The position numbers and the translations under genes are program-made. From Allobrachymonas chironomi DSM 19884 (GTDB taxonomy: Bacteria; Pseudomonadota; Gammaproteobacteria; Burkholderiales; Burkholderiaceae_C), in assembly GCF_000374625.1 (NCBI RefSeq), contig NZ_KB894769.1, forward strand, positions 62,001 to 126,000: DNA of 64,000 nucleotides, in the 5' to 3' direction. Below the pieces are notes generated by a model that had not been told where the DNA came from, searched no databases, and saw nothing but the letters and a program-made list of their open reading frames with translations. Positions 20,334 to 31,792 of this stretch are shown here, in pieces (within the stretch, counting starts at the first letter, position 1; each line of letters starts with the position of its first letter).

Positions 20334-20462
20334 AATAGGAGGATTGTCGCCGAATCGCCGCCGACTTGCAGCAGCACGCACGCAGATGCCCTCACGCGCA
20401 TGGCGTTGCCGGCCCGGCACACGGCCGCAGTTGCGCAGAGCGCACATTGGCAAAACAACCCA

Positions 20463-20491
20463 TTGACACGCCTGGTTTTCCATTCGTAACA
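20463..20491 (+). promoter_or_regulatory. Possible promoter of the cold-shock gene
   Basis: TTGACA (20463-20468) is followed after 17 bases by GTAACA, a weak -10. This would leave a leader of ~70 nt before the csp start, in keeping with RNA-level control of cold-shock genes. Inference only. Confidence 0.4.
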
Positions 20492-20567
20492 TGCCGTTGC
20501 AAATATGGTATTCACTGCAACACAAGCAGCAATACAAGAACAGGATCCCGCACACGGAGACGACGTT

Positions 20568-20903
20568 ATGGCAACAGGCACAGTCAAATGGTTCAGTGAT
20601 GCCAAGGGCTACGGTTTTATCGAACCGGATGGTGAAGCCGGCAAGGATATTTTTGCCCACTTCTCCGCCATCCAGATGGATGGCTTCCGCACCCTGCGCA
20701 TGGGGTCGCGCGTCAGCTACGAGCTACATGATGGGCCCAAGGGACTGCATGCACAGCAGATTGCCCCCCTGAACGGCACAGACAATCCCTGGGCCGCGTC
20801 CGAGCCGACAGCCTCCGCGCCGTCCACGGTACTGGATCCTGTGGACAGTCCTGCGCCGATCCGCGAATCCGGAGACCAAGCACCGGATACGCTGCAGTTC
20901 TGA
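20568..20903 (+). CDS. Cold-shock domain protein with C-terminal tail
   Basis: An OB-fold RNA/DNA-binding protein. Residues 1-69 are a full cold-shock domain ([23 protein letters not shown]2 DIFAHFSAI), the length of a whole CspA. A further ~42 residues rich in Ser, Pro, Asp and Ala follow and look disordered, so the protein is 111 rather than ~68 residues. GGAGA precedes the ATG at 20568. It is divergent from clpS and convergent with icd. Confidence 0.93.
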   Translation: MATGTVKWFSDAKGYGFIEPDGEAGKDIFAHFSAIQMDGFRTLRMGSRVSYELHDGPKGLHAQQIAPLNGTDNPWAASEPTASAPSTVLDPVDSPAPIRESGDQAPDTLQF

Positions 20904-20936
20904 AGCCCGGACGGTCATCCAGGCGAAGCCCGCATG

Positions 20937-20968
20937 AAAAAACCCTGGCACCGCAAGAGTGCCAGGGT
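20937..20968 (-). terminator. Terminator of icd (bidirectional with csp)
   Basis: ACCCTGGCAC / GTGCCAGGGT forms a 10-bp perfect stem with a 7-nt loop. On the minus strand it is followed by TTTTTT, 48 bases past the icd stop. Confidence 0.88.
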
Positions 20969-20981
20969 CTGTACCATGCAT

Positions 20982-21000
20982 GATCCGGCCAGGCCGGATC
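20982..21000. repeat. 19-bp palindrome next to the icd terminator
   Basis: GATCCGGCC-A-GGCCGGATC is a perfect palindrome between the icd stop and its terminator. It may be a second hairpin supporting termination or mRNA stability. Confidence 0.5.
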
Positions 21001-21016
21001 AGGAACCCGGTTGGGC

Positions 21017-22273
21017 TTACATGTTGTCGATCATCACCTGACCGAAACCGGAGCAGCTGACCTGGGTCGCACCTTCCATCAGGCGGGCGAAGTCATAGGT
21101 CACCTTCTTGCTCTTGATGGACTTGCCCATGCTGCTGATGATCAGGTCAGCGGCCTCGGTCCAGCCCATGTGGCGCAGCATCATTTCGGCAGACAGGATT
21201 TCGGAACCGGGGTTCACGTAGTCCTTGCCGGCGTACTTGGGAGCGGTACCGTGGGTAGCTTCGAACATGGCCACGCTGTCGGACAGGTTAGCACCCGGAG
21301 CGATACCGATACCGCCGACCTGGGCTGCCAGGGCGTCGGACACATAGTCACCGTTCAGGTTCAGGGTGGCGATCACGCTGTACTCGGCCGGGCGCAGCAG
21401 GATCTGCTGCAGGAAAGCGTCAGCGATGCTATCCTTGATGACGATCTCGTTGCCGGTCTTGGGGTTCTTGATCTTCATCCACGGACCGCCGTCGATCAGC
21501 TCGCCGCCAAATTCGGTCTGGGCCAGCTCGTAGGACCAGTCACGGAAGCCACCTTCGGTGAACTTCATGATGTTGCCCTTGTGCACGATGGTCACGCTCG
21601 GCTTGTCGTTGTCGATGGCGTACTGGATGGCCTTGCGCACCAGACGCTGCGTGCCTTCCTTGGACACCGGCTTGACGCCGATACCGGAAGTTTCGGGGAA
21701 GCGGATCTTGGTGACGCCGAACTCTTCCTGCAGAATCTTGATCAGCTTCTTGGCCTTGTCGGACTGGGCCTCGAACTCGATGCCGGCGTAGATGTCTTCG
21801 CTGTTTTCACGGAAGATCACCATGTTGGTCTTCTGCGGCTCCTTGACCGGAGACGGCACGCCTTCGAAGTACTGGATCGGGCGCAGGCAGACGTACAGGT
21901 CCAGCTCTTGGCGCAGGGCCACGTTCAGAGAACGGATGCCACCGCCCACGGGGGTGGTCAGCGGGCCCTTGATGGACACCACGTAGTCCTTGATGGCGTG
22001 CAGGGTTTCTTCCGGCAGCCAGACGTCGGGGCCGTACACCTTGGTGGACTTTTCACCGGCGTAGACTTCCATCCAGTGGATCTTGCGCTTGCCGCCGTAG
22101 GCCTTGGCCACGGCCGCATCGACCACCTTCAGCATCACGGGCGTGATGTCGAAACCAGTACCGTCGCCCTCGATGTAGGGAATGATGGGCTGATCCGGCA
22201 CGTTCAGGGACATGTCGGCGTTGACGGTGATTTTCTCGCCCTCGGTGGGCACCTTGATATGCTGGTAAGACAT
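21017..22273 (-). CDS. icd: NADP-dependent isocitrate dehydrogenase
   Basis: TCA-cycle enzyme converting isocitrate to 2-oxoglutarate with NADP. The 418-residue protein is the E. coli Icd type, with the substrate and phosphorylation loop [15 protein letters not shown], the metal-binding [11 protein letters not shown] region replaced in its usual place, and [20 protein letters not shown]. The start at 22273 follows GGAGCG; open frame continues to 22375 but lacks an RBS. It stands alone, with its own terminator. Confidence 0.96.
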   Translation of the reverse strand: MSYQHIKVPTEGEKITVNADMSLNVPDQPIIPYIEGDGTGFDITPVMLKVVDAAVAKAYGGKRKIHWMEVYAGEKSTKVYGPDVWLPEETLHAIKDYVVSIKGPLTTPVGGGIRSLNVALRQELDLYVCLRPIQYFEGVPSPVKEPQKTNMVIFRENSEDIYAGIEFEAQSDKAKKLIKILQEEFGVTKIRFPETSGIGVKPVSKEGTQRLVRKAIQYAIDNDKPSVTIVHKGNIMKFTEGGFRDWSYELAQTEFGGELIDGGPWMKIKNPKTGNEIVIKDSIADAFLQQILLRPAEYSVIATLNLNGDYVSDALAAQVGGIGIAPGANLSDSVAMFEATHGTAPKYAGKDYVNPGSEILSAEMMLRHMGWTEAADLIISSMGKSIKSKKVTYDFARLMEGATQVSCSGFGQVMIDNM

Positions 22274-22462
22274 AGTCGCTCCGTATTGGTTATTCGCACT
22301 GTGAGACACATGCCGGTTGGGCGGGGCATGCGTCATGCCACGCCTCTTCGGTGTGTGGGTCCATTTTAAGGCCAAATATCACACATTGCGCCCTGCGGGG
22401 TTTCCATGGGAACTTCGGCGCTGCCTACAATTCCAAACTGGGTCATACCGAGAAATTTCCCC

Positions 22463-22951
22463 ATGAAACTGTCTTCCCTGCTGTTGTCCTGCGCCCTGTT
22501 GCTGCCCCTGTCCCTGCCGGTGGCACAGGCCCAGAGCCCCTTTCTGGCCCAGCCCCAGCTGGACCTGCCGCGTGCCACCCTGCAGGCCGGTCGCCAGCAG
22601 ATCAGCGTCCAGCTGGCGGAAACGCCGCTGCAGCGCCAGATCGGCCTGATGCACCGTCGCCAGATGCCTGGCAACGAGGGCATGCTGTTCGTGTTCGAGC
22701 AGCCCGGCGTGCAGTGCTTCTGGATGAAGAACACGCTGCTGCCGCTGACTGCCGCCTTTCTCGATGATGCCGGCCGCATCGTGAACCTGGCCGACATGCA
22801 GCCGCAGTCCGAGCAGCAGCACTGTTCGGCCAAACCGGTGCGCTATGTGCTGGAGATGAACCAGGGCTGGTTCCGCCAGCATGGCCTGCGCGCCGGCATG
22901 CGGCTGAAGCATCCGGTGTTTGATGCCGCACTGGCACCCGCCGGGCGCTGA
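22463..22951 (+). CDS. DUF192 family exported protein
   Basis: A 162-residue protein with a signal peptide (MKLSSLLLSCALLLPLSLPV ending AQA) and a DUF192 domain: VQLAETPLQRQIGLMHRRQM, FVFEQPGVQCFWMKNTLLPL, and a late VLEMNQGWFRQHGL. The family is small, periplasmic and of unclear function. The start at 22463 puts the signal peptide first. It is divergent from icd and convergent with sodB. Confidence 0.88.
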   Translation: MKLSSLLLSCALLLPLSLPVAQAQSPFLAQPQLDLPRATLQAGRQQISVQLAETPLQRQIGLMHRRQMPGNEGMLFVFEQPGVQCFWMKNTLLPLTAAFLDDAGRIVNLADMQPQSEQQHCSAKPVRYVLEMNQGWFRQHGLRAGMRLKHPVFDAALAPAGR

Positions 22952-22973
22952 GTACCAGCTGTCCTGACGCCAC

Positions 22974-23008
22974 AAAAAACGGCCTGCCGGAGTATCCGGT
23001 CAGGCCGT
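22974..23008 (-). terminator. Terminator of sodB (bidirectional)
   Basis: ACGGCCTG-(C)-CCGG pairs with CCGG-T-CAGGCCGT. On the minus strand TTTTTT follows, 43 bases past the sodB stop. Confidence 0.85.
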
Positions 23009-23050
23009 TGTGCCGTGCCCAGCCCGCCTTGCGGCAGGCTGTAGCGCGCA

Positions 23051-23632
23051 TCAGGCGAAGTTGGCTTCGGCGAACTTCCAGTTGGCCAGCTTGTTCAGGA
23101 AGGCTTCCACGAACTTGGGGCGGGCATTGCGGTAGTCGATGTAGTAGGCGTGCTCCCAGACGTCAACCGTCAGCAGGGCCTTGTCTTCGGTCGTCAGCGG
23201 CGTGCCGGCGGGGCCGGTGTTGACGATGTCCACGCTGCCGTCGGCCTTCTTCACCAGCCAGGTCCAGCCGGAACCGAAGTTGCCCACGGCGGACTTGGTG
23301 AAGGCTTCCTTGAAGGCATCGAAGCTGCCCCACTTGGCGTTGATGGCATCGGCCAGGGCACCGGACGGCTGGCCGCCGCCGTTGGGCGTCAGGCAGTTCC
23401 AGAAGAAGGTGTGGTTCCAGATCTGGGCCGCGTTGTTGTAAATGCCGCCGGAAGATTTCTTCACGATCTCTTCCAGATCCATGTTCTCGAACTCGGTGCC
23501 CTTCTGCAGGTTGTTCAGGTTGTCCACATAGGCCTTGTGGTGCTTGCCGTGGTGGTATTCCAGCGTTTCCTTGGAGTAGTCGGGCTCCAGGGCGTCAATG
23601 GCAAACGGCAGGGCGGGCAGTTGGTGTTCCAT
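23051..23632 (-). CDS. sodB: Superoxide dismutase (Fe)
   Basis: Cytoplasmic dismutase of superoxide. Metal ligands are His27, His74, Asp157 and His161, in [16 protein letters not shown] and [16 protein letters not shown]. The pattern NHTFFWNCL with GSGWTWLV is the iron-type variant rather than manganese. Length 193 is exactly typical and there is no signal peptide. It lies downstream of xseA on the same strand but with a 187-base gap containing a hairpin, so it probably has its own promoter. Confidence 0.96.
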   Translation of the reverse strand: MEHQLPALPFAIDALEPDYSKETLEYHHGKHHKAYVDNLNNLQKGTEFENMDLEEIVKKSSGGIYNNAAQIWNHTFFWNCLTPNGGGQPSGALADAINAKWGSFDAFKEAFTKSAVGNFGSGWTWLVKKADGSVDIVNTGPAGTPLTTEDKALLTVDVWEHAYYIDYRNARPKFVEAFLNKLANWKFAEANFA

Positions 23633-23671
23633 GCTAGTGTCCTTGTCAAATGTGGTGTGGGTATTCGCTGT

Positions 23672-23697
23672 CTCCTGCCGCGCAGACGGGGCAGGAG
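23672..23697. other. Stem-loop in the sodB upstream region
   Basis: CTCCTGCC / GGCAGGAG, 8-bp perfect stem with a 10-nt loop, 40 bases upstream of the sodB start. No T-run follows on the minus strand. It could be an xseA 3' structure or a sodB leader element. Confidence 0.35.
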
Positions 23698-23819
23698 CCG
23701 GCCAGCCGGACTGGCGGCCGGGTACCGCTGTCAGCCGCAGCGCGGCTTCCTAGTGGTCCGGATCATTGTCGCACAAAGGCCGGATTCCATTCCCGGCACA
23801 AGGGATATGCGGAAATGGC

Positions 23820-25265
23820 CTAGTCGGCAGCGGCCGGGCGCAGTGCGACCTGGCCGTCGTGCACGGTGGCACGGATGCGATCGGCCTGCTGCAGCTGCTG
23901 CACGCTGGACAGCACCTGGCCCGCCTCATCCTGCAACAGGGCGTAGCCGCGCTGCAGCACCAGCGCCGGGTCCAGCAGGCGCAAGGCCTGATCGGCACGG
24001 GCCAGCCGCATGGCAGATTGCTGCAGGGCCTGCTGCGCCTCCTGCTGCAGCCCTTGCTGCAAGCCCTGCAGCTGCCGGGCCGCATCGCGCAGATCCTGCT
24101 CCACCTGCAGCTGCAGGCGCTGTTGCAGGGCTTGCAGCCGGGCCGACTGCTCACCCACGGTGCCCTGGCGGTGAACCGCCAGGTGCAGGCGCTGCTGCAA
24201 TTGCTGCAGCCGGCTCTGGCGCTGTTCCTGACCGCGCTGGCGCTGCTGCTGCAGGCGCAGGCCGAGGGCCTGCAGGTGCAGTTGCTGCGCATGCACGCGC
24301 TGGCCGCTGCGCGCCAGCCCCCAGCCGAGGCGATCCAGCCGCTGCGCTGCGCCATCGAGCTGGCGCTGGAGCAGTTGCTGCAGGCGCTGCTGGCGTGCCA
24401 GCGCGAGCTGCCAGGCATCCTCGGCCGGCAGCGCCGCCAGTTCGGCGGCAGCCGTCGGCGTGGGCGCGCGCAGGTCGGCGCAGAAATCGGCAATCGTGAC
24501 ATCGGTTTCATGGCCGATGCCGCTGATCAGCGGCACCGGGCTCTGCACGATGGTGTGCGCCAGCCGCTCGTCATTGAAGGCCCAGAGGTCTTCCAGCGAG
24601 CCGCCACCGCGCACCAGCAGAATGGTGTCGATCGGCGGTGCCTGCGTGGCCTCGCCGGCCTGCTGACGGCGCACGATGGCGTAGAGCGATTCCAGCGCGT
24701 CGACCAGTGTGGCCGGGGCGGCAGCGCCCTGCACCAGCGCCGGCACCAGTACCACCGGCACCTGCGGCGCACGCCGTTGCAGCGCCGTGGCCACGTCCCG
24801 CAGCGCGGCGGCACCCGACGACGTCACCAGACCGATACCGCGCGGAAACGCCGTGGGCGTGCGCTTGCGCGCCGGGTCGAACAGGCCCTGCGCCTCCAGC
24901 GCGGCCTTGCGCCGCAGGAAGTCCTCGTAGAGCGCGCCCTGGCCGGCACGCTGCATGCGTTCGACGATCAGTTGCAGATCACCACGGCCCTCGTAGACCG
25001 AGAGGCGCGCCTGCACCTCGACCAGCTCGCCGTCACGCGGCATCCAGCCCAGCTGGCTGGCAGCGCGCCGGAACAGCGCACAGCGCAGCTGGCCGGTGCT
25101 GTCCTTGAGGCTGAAATAGCAGTGGCCGCTGGCGGCACGGCTGAAGCCGCTGAGTTCGCCGCGCACCGTCACGTAGCCAAAGCGCGCCTCCAGCGTATCG
25201 GCCACGGCACGGCACAGCGCACCGACCTGCCAGACACGCTGGCGCGAGGCTTCAGCGCGCTCCAT
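23820..25265 (-). CDS. xseA: Exodeoxyribonuclease VII large subunit
   Basis: Catalytic subunit of ExoVII, a single-strand DNA nuclease. The N-terminal OB-fold covers ~20-110 (VRGELSGFSRAASGHCYFSL), followed by the nuclease core with GIGLVTSSGAAALRDV, LVRGGGSLEDLWAFNDE and SGIGHETDVTIADFCADLRAPTPTAAAE (a conserved block, named here in parts as GHETD and ADLRAPTPTAA). The C-terminal half is a long Gln/Leu-rich coiled coil. At 481 residues it is a little longer than E. coli XseA (456). xseB is not adjacent. Confidence 0.95.
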   Translation of the reverse strand: MERAEASRQRVWQVGALCRAVADTLEARFGYVTVRGELSGFSRAASGHCYFSLKDSTGQLRCALFRRAASQLGWMPRDGELVEVQARLSVYEGRGDLQLIVERMQRAGQGALYEDFLRRKAALEAQGLFDPARKRTPTAFPRGIGLVTSSGAAALRDVATALQRRAPQVPVVLVPALVQGAAAPATLVDALESLYAIVRRQQAGEATQAPPIDTILLVRGGGSLEDLWAFNDERLAHTIVQSPVPLISGIGHETDVTIADFCADLRAPTPTAAAELAALPAEDAWQLALARQQRLQQLLQRQLDGAAQRLDRLGWGLARSGQRVHAQQLHLQALGLRLQQQRQRGQEQRQSRLQQLQQRLHLAVHRQGTVGEQSARLQALQQRLQLQVEQDLRDAARQLQGLQQGLQQEAQQALQQSAMRLARADQALRLLDPALVLQRGYALLQDEAGQVLSSVQQLQQADRIRATVHDGQVALRPAAAD

Positions 25266-25669
25266 GACGCCCCCGCTGCCAGAGGTAGTCCACAGTGTTG
25301 CCTGCTGTCACAGCGCCTGAACATCCGCCCGCAAGTGCCAATGAGTTCGTCATAACTTGTTGATTTTCATGAAAATTAAACCTGCTGAAAATGTAGTCAA
25401 CCTGTCACAAACACGATGGATCGCGGGTTTGGAGCATTTGTTGATGCACTATCCACAAAGTTATCCACAGCTTGCGTGGACAATTCCACAACCCCCGCAG
25501 CCTGGCTGCAAATGAAGCGTTTAGCCGGCAATGCTTCAGTGCTACACCCGTCCGCCATGCACAGATCGCTACAACCACGGATCATACCGATGCGCTTGCC
25601 GGCAGCCTGGCAGGTGATAATAGGCGTTGACCTGATTTCTGCTGTTGTACGCCTGCCCTCTCCCTGACC
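25266..25669. other. Gene-free stretch between xseA and lpxK
   Basis: About 400 bases between divergent genes. It has a relatively AT-rich part (25350-25410) and then a DnaA-box cluster at 25449-25490. No protein-like frame was found. Promoters for xseA and lpxK are expected here. Confidence 0.5.
25449..25490 (+). promoter_or_regulatory. DnaA-box cluster
   Basis: CTATCCACA (25449-25457, one mismatch), TTATCCACA (25461-25469, perfect consensus) and AATTCCACA (25482-25490, weaker) lie on the same strand within 42 bases. This spacing fits cooperative DnaA binding. It could regulate lpxK or xseA or titrate DnaA. It is not next to dnaA, so I do not call an origin. Confidence 0.5.
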
Positions 25670-26770
25670 ATGTGGCCTGATTCCGCCTTTCTGCACCGCA
25701 CCCTGCCCCGCATCTGGCAGCAACGCGGTCTGGCCTCCACGCTGCTGCGCCCGCTGTCGGCGCTGTACGGCCTGGTCTGGCGCTGGCAGCGCGGGCGCGC
25801 CGTGCGCCGCAACCGCACGCGGCTGCCGGTACCGGTGCTGGTGATTGGCAACGTGGTGGCCGGCGGGGCCGGCAAGACCCCCACCACCATCGCCACGGTG
25901 CAGCATTTCCAGTCGCTCGGCATTCCGCTGGGGGTGATTTCACGCGGCTATGGCCGCAGTGCCTCGGCGCCGGACTGCGTCTGCATCACGCCCGATATCG
26001 ATGCCGCCATTGGCGGTGACGAACCGGTGCTGATCCATCTGCGCACCGGCGTACCAGTCGTCGTCAGCGCCGATCGCACGCACGCGGCGCAACAGCTGCT
26101 CAAGCTCTACCCGCAGACCCGGCTGATCCTGTGCGATGACGGCCTGCAGCACCATGCGCTGCTGCGTGACGGCGAGATTTGCGTGCTGGACGAGCGCGGT
26201 ATCGGCAACGGCCTGCTGCTGCCGGCCGGCCCGCTGCGCGAGCCCTGGCCGCGCCCGGTCGATATCGTGCTGCTGACCGGCCAGCCGGAACCGCCGCTGG
26301 TCATGCCGCCGGGGCAGGCGGCCTACCATGCCAGCCGCACGCTGCATGACCATGCCATGCGTGCCGACGGCCGCCAGCATGCGCTGGCCGAGTGGGTGCG
26401 CCTGCAGCAGCCGGTGATTGCGCTGGCCGGTATCGCCCAGCCGGAACGTTTTTTCAACATGCTGGAAAAGCTGGGCCTGACCCTGGCCGAACGCCATGCC
26501 CTGCCCGACCACGCCAACCACGACACACTGGCCGGTCTGGCACGCGAGCTGCTGTCGCGCCGCCTGCCGGTGCTGTGCACCGAAAAAGACGCCGTCAAGC
26601 TGTGGGACATGCTGCCGCAGGCCTGGGCGGTACCGCTGGTGCTGACGCCCGAACGCGCCTACTTTGCCGCGCTGTCGGCCTGGTGGCTGCATCAGGCACG
26701 CTTCAACGGCCATCCGGCCGCCATGCACCCGGCGCAATCCGCCGATGGCAACGCGCCGCCAGCTGCCTGA
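25670..26770 (+). CDS. lpxK: Tetraacyldisaccharide 4'-kinase LpxK
   Basis: Membrane-bound kinase that adds the 4'-phosphate to make lipid IVA. The N-terminal basic/hydrophobic helix precedes a P-loop [10 protein letters not shown] at 61-70, the usual LpxK form, and ISRGYGR, then [13 protein letters not shown] with catalytic Asp/His, and [11 protein letters not shown]. Length 366 is somewhat above the E. coli 328. It heads lpxK-Trm112-like-kdsB. Confidence 0.95.
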   Translation: MWPDSAFLHRTLPRIWQQRGLASTLLRPLSALYGLVWRWQRGRAVRRNRTRLPVPVLVIGNVVAGGAGKTPTTIATVQHFQSLGIPLGVISRGYGRSASAPDCVCITPDIDAAIGGDEPVLIHLRTGVPVVVSADRTHAAQQLLKLYPQTRLILCDDGLQHHALLRDGEICVLDERGIGNGLLLPAGPLREPWPRPVDIVLLTGQPEPPLVMPPGQAAYHASRTLHDHAMRADGRQHALAEWVRLQQPVIALAGIAQPERFFNMLEKLGLTLAERHALPDHANHDTLAGLARELLSRRLPVLCTEKDAVKLWDMLPQAWAVPLVLTPERAYFAALSAWWLHQARFNGHPAAMHPAQSADGNAPPAA

Positions 26771-26816
26771 GACGGCAGCCGTACAATGGCTGCATTCCCA
26801 CCCAGAAGAGAAACCC

Positions 26817-27029
26817 ATGGATCCCAAAATGCTGGAACTGCTGGTCTGTCCCGTGACCAAAGGCCCCCTCACCTACCAGGCCGACACGCAAGAGCTGGTA
26901 TCGCTCAGCGCGCGCCTGGCCTACCCGGTGCGTGACGGCATTCCGGTGCTGCTCGAAAACGAGGCGCGCCCCCTGACCGACGACGAGATCGACGCCGGCC
27001 GCAAGCCGCAGCCCGGCACGGCGGCATGA
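26817..27029 (+). CDS. Trm112-like / UPF0434 protein
   Basis: A 70-residue member of the YcaR/UPF0434 group. It starts [18 protein letters not shown] and has [20 protein letters not shown]. In YcaR the zinc pairs are CPxC-like and a later Cys; here the second Cys is Thr and the later one is Ser, so only one Cys remains and zinc binding is unlikely. Position between lpxK and kdsB is conserved in the order. Its stop overlaps the kdsB start. Confidence 0.85.
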   Translation: MDPKMLELLVCPVTKGPLTYQADTQELVSLSARLAYPVRDGIPVLLENEARPLTDDEIDAGRKPQPGTAA

Positions 27030-27808
27030 GCGTGCTGCCCTTCACCATCCTGATTCCGGCGCGCATGCAGAGCACGCGCCTGCCGGGCAAGCCGCTGGCC
27101 GATATTGCCGGCCTGCCGATGGTGGTGCGCGTGGCCCGGCGCGTGCAGGGCATCAGCGATCAGGTGCAAGTGGTGGTGGCTGCCGACGACCCGCGTGTGC
27201 TGCAGGCCTGCGAGGCGCATGGCGTGCAGGCCTTGCTGACGCGCGATGACCACCCGTCCGGCAGCGACCGTCTGGCCGAGGCCGTGACGCTGCTGGCGCT
27301 GCCCGACGACGCCATCGTCGTCAACGTGCAGGGCGATGAACCGCTGATCGATCCGGCCCTGCCCGCCGCGATTGCCGCACTGCTGGCGGCCTCGCCGCAG
27401 GCCAGCATGTCCACCGCCGCGCACCCGATCACGGACTGGGCCGACATGCGCAATCCGAATGTGGTGAAGGTGGTATGCGATGCCCGGCAGCTGGCGCTGT
27501 ATTTCAGCCGCGCACCGATTCCCTGGTGGCGCGACGGCTATGCCGATGCCGATCCCGACACGCCGGCAGCCCTGTCCGCCGAGCCGCAGCCGCTGCGCCA
27601 TATCGGCATCTACGCCTATCGCGCCGGTTTTCTGCGCCAGTTCCCGGCGCTGCCGCAGGCCCCGATCGAGACCTGCGAATCGCTGGAACAGCTGCGCGCC
27701 CTGTGGCATGGCCACCGCATTGCCGTGCACATCACGCCCGATGCGCCCGGTACCGGCGTGGACACACCGGAAGACCTGGAGCGCGTGCGCGCCCTGCTGG
27801 CAGGCTGA
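27026..27808 (+). CDS. kdsB: 3-deoxy-manno-octulosonate cytidylyltransferase KdsB
   Basis: Activates Kdo as CMP-Kdo for lipopolysaccharide synthesis. The nucleotide-binding start [18 protein letters not shown] and the [12 protein letters not shown] motif are intact, with a late [14 protein letters not shown]. Length 260 is normal. The ATG overlaps the stop of the Trm112-like gene (ATGA), so the two are probably translated together. It converges with the next gene 19 bases away. Confidence 0.96.
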   Translation: MSVLPFTILIPARMQSTRLPGKPLADIAGLPMVVRVARRVQGISDQVQVVVAADDPRVLQACEAHGVQALLTRDDHPSGSDRLAEAVTLLALPDDAIVVNVQGDEPLIDPALPAAIAALLAASPQASMSTAAHPITDWADMRNPNVVKVVCDARQLALYFSRAPIPWWRDGYADADPDTPAALSAEPQPLRHIGIYAYRAGFLRQFPALPQAPIETCESLEQLRALWHGHRIAVHITPDAPGTGVDTPEDLERVRALLAG

Positions 27809-27827
27809 CAGCGCGGCCCGCGGCAGC

Positions 27828-28550
27828 TCAGCGCTCGTCGCGCGCGCCCATGGCCATGCCCATTCCCATGCCGCCCCCGCCGGCAGCCCCTGCGCCACCT
27901 CCACCACCGCCGCCTCCGCCCGGACCAGCAGCTCCGCCACGGGCTGCCGCGCCGGCACGACCAGCACCGCCCGGGCCGCTGCCCGGACGCACCGGCCCTT
28001 GATCCGGCACCTGCACATCTGCCGGAATATCTTCCAGATAGAGCGCCGAACGGATGAAGGTGCGCAGCGAATGCACCAGCGGAGCCAGCAGCACCGGTCG
28101 GCCGGCCACCATGTCCTGTGCCGCGCTGGCGGCCAGCCGCACCTGTTCTTCCGTGCCCAGCAGGATGATGTCGGACAGCGCCGCTTCGACCGCATCGCGC
28201 GTGCGGCGACGGCGTTCGGCAATCGCGTCCGGTAGCGGCCCCCAGGCGTAGGCGTCCGGCTCCTCGTCCGGCACCAGGGCGCCGACATCCTCCGCCTGTC
28301 GCCGGGCCAGATCGCGCTTGTGACGTGGATCGACGGTCAGATCGCCGGTGAAGGAGCCTCCCAGCGTCTTGTAGGCGGTAATCAGGGTGCGCAGCCGTTC
28401 GTTGATCTGGCGGTTCTCGCGCTCGCGCTTGCGCTGGATGGTCTGCATGAACACCAGGCGGATGCCCACCATCAGCAACGTCATCACCAGCAAGCCGATG
28501 ATGGTGCCCAGAAAGCCCTGCCAGGAGCTGAAGTCGAGGATGCTGCGCAT
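27828..28550 (-). CDS. Membrane-anchored protein with Gly/Met-rich C-terminus
   Basis: A 240-residue protein of unknown function. One transmembrane helix (about residues 12-35) is followed by a basic coiled segment (QRKRERENRQINERLRTL), a helical domain of ~110 residues with EEQVRLAASAAQDMVAG, then a low-complexity tail of Gly, Ala, Pro and Met with a run of nine glycines and GMGMGMAMGARDER at the end. It lies just past the alaS terminator and probably has its own promoter. No family was recognised. Confidence 0.8.
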   Translation of the reverse strand: MRSILDFSSWQGFLGTIIGLLVMTLLMVGIRLVFMQTIQRKRERENRQINERLRTLITAYKTLGGSFTGDLTVDPRHKRDLARRQAEDVGALVPDEEPDAYAWGPLPDAIAERRRRTRDAVEAALSDIILLGTEEQVRLAASAAQDMVAGRPVLLAPLVHSLRTFIRSALYLEDIPADVQVPDQGPVRPGSGPGGAGRAGAAARGGAAGPGGGGGGGGGAGAAGGGGMGMGMAMGARDER

Positions 28551-28574
28551 GCCGGATTCCCGTAACCAGAACAG

Positions 28575-28600
28575 AAAAAGGCGACCGGAAACCGGTCGCC
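28575..28600 (-). terminator. Terminator of alaS
   Basis: GGCGACCGG / CCGGTCGCC, 9-bp perfect stem with an AAA loop. On the minus strand TTTTT follows, 79 bases past the alaS stop. Confidence 0.85.
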
Positions 28601-28678
28601 CCCGTGTGCAGGCATCATGCCATGCACGCGACTGTCAGGCTGTCAGACCAGGCCGCAGCCTGCGCCTGACACGGCCGC

Positions 28679-31330
<2,652 letters not shown>

Positions 31331-31408
31331 GCTTGCGTGCCGCCCGGCAGGGGCAGCTGGTAAAGGTGAAAAAATCGCTGTCCAGATTATAGGTGTCGAT
31401 GCATTCTG

Positions 31409-31436
31409 TTGCATCCCGCGCGGGCAGGCCTATAAT
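31409..31436 (+). promoter_or_regulatory. Sigma70 promoter of the cobalamin operon
   Basis: TTGCAT (31409-31414) and a perfect TATAAT (31431-31436) are 16 bases apart. The predicted start near 31443 lies just before the riboswitch. No other strong promoter is seen up to 42217. Confidence 0.75.
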
Positions 31437-31447
31437 GCAGCCACGCA

Positions 31448-31632
31448 CAGGTGTCCTGCGGCTGCAATGCCCCAGGATGAAACGGGAAACTGGTACGGCC
31501 AAGGCCAAATCCAGTGCTGCCCCCGCAACGGTATGTCAGCCAAACCTGCCGCAACACGCCACTGGTCCTTGAACCGGGAAGGTGCTGCAGGCCGTCACAC
31601 GACACTGACAAGCCCGGAGACCGGCCTGCGCA
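31448..31632 (+). promoter_or_regulatory. Cobalamin riboswitch
   Basis: The aptamer shows the conserved GCTGCCCCCGCAACGGTA core (31516-31533), GCCACTG, ACCGGGAAGG, and the B12 box AGCCCGGAGACCGGCC at 31611-31626. It lies ~160 bases before a CbiM-type gene with a strong AGGAGG. By family knowledge, adenosylcobalamin binding lowers expression of the downstream operon. I did not identify a clear terminator, so control may be at translation start of the first gene. Confidence 0.93.
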
Positions 31633-31792
31633 ATCCAGGTTTGTCAGCGTTGCGGTGGGCGATGCGGGCGGCAGTGCACACGCGCGTCCCCGCGTCCATC
31701 GTGCCTACTCCCCCTCCTCCCCTCCCGACTGCGACAGACAGTCTGCCAGCCCGCTGGCAACTCTCGTCAAGGCGATGCATCAGGAGGAAACC

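Noticed and set aside
25416-25667. An 83-residue frame upstream of lpxK
   Set aside because: No RBS, no domain, and it runs through the DnaA-box cluster; judged non-coding.
25266-25669. Chromosomal origin oriC
   Set aside because: DnaA boxes are too few and dnaA, rpmH or gyrB are not next to it.
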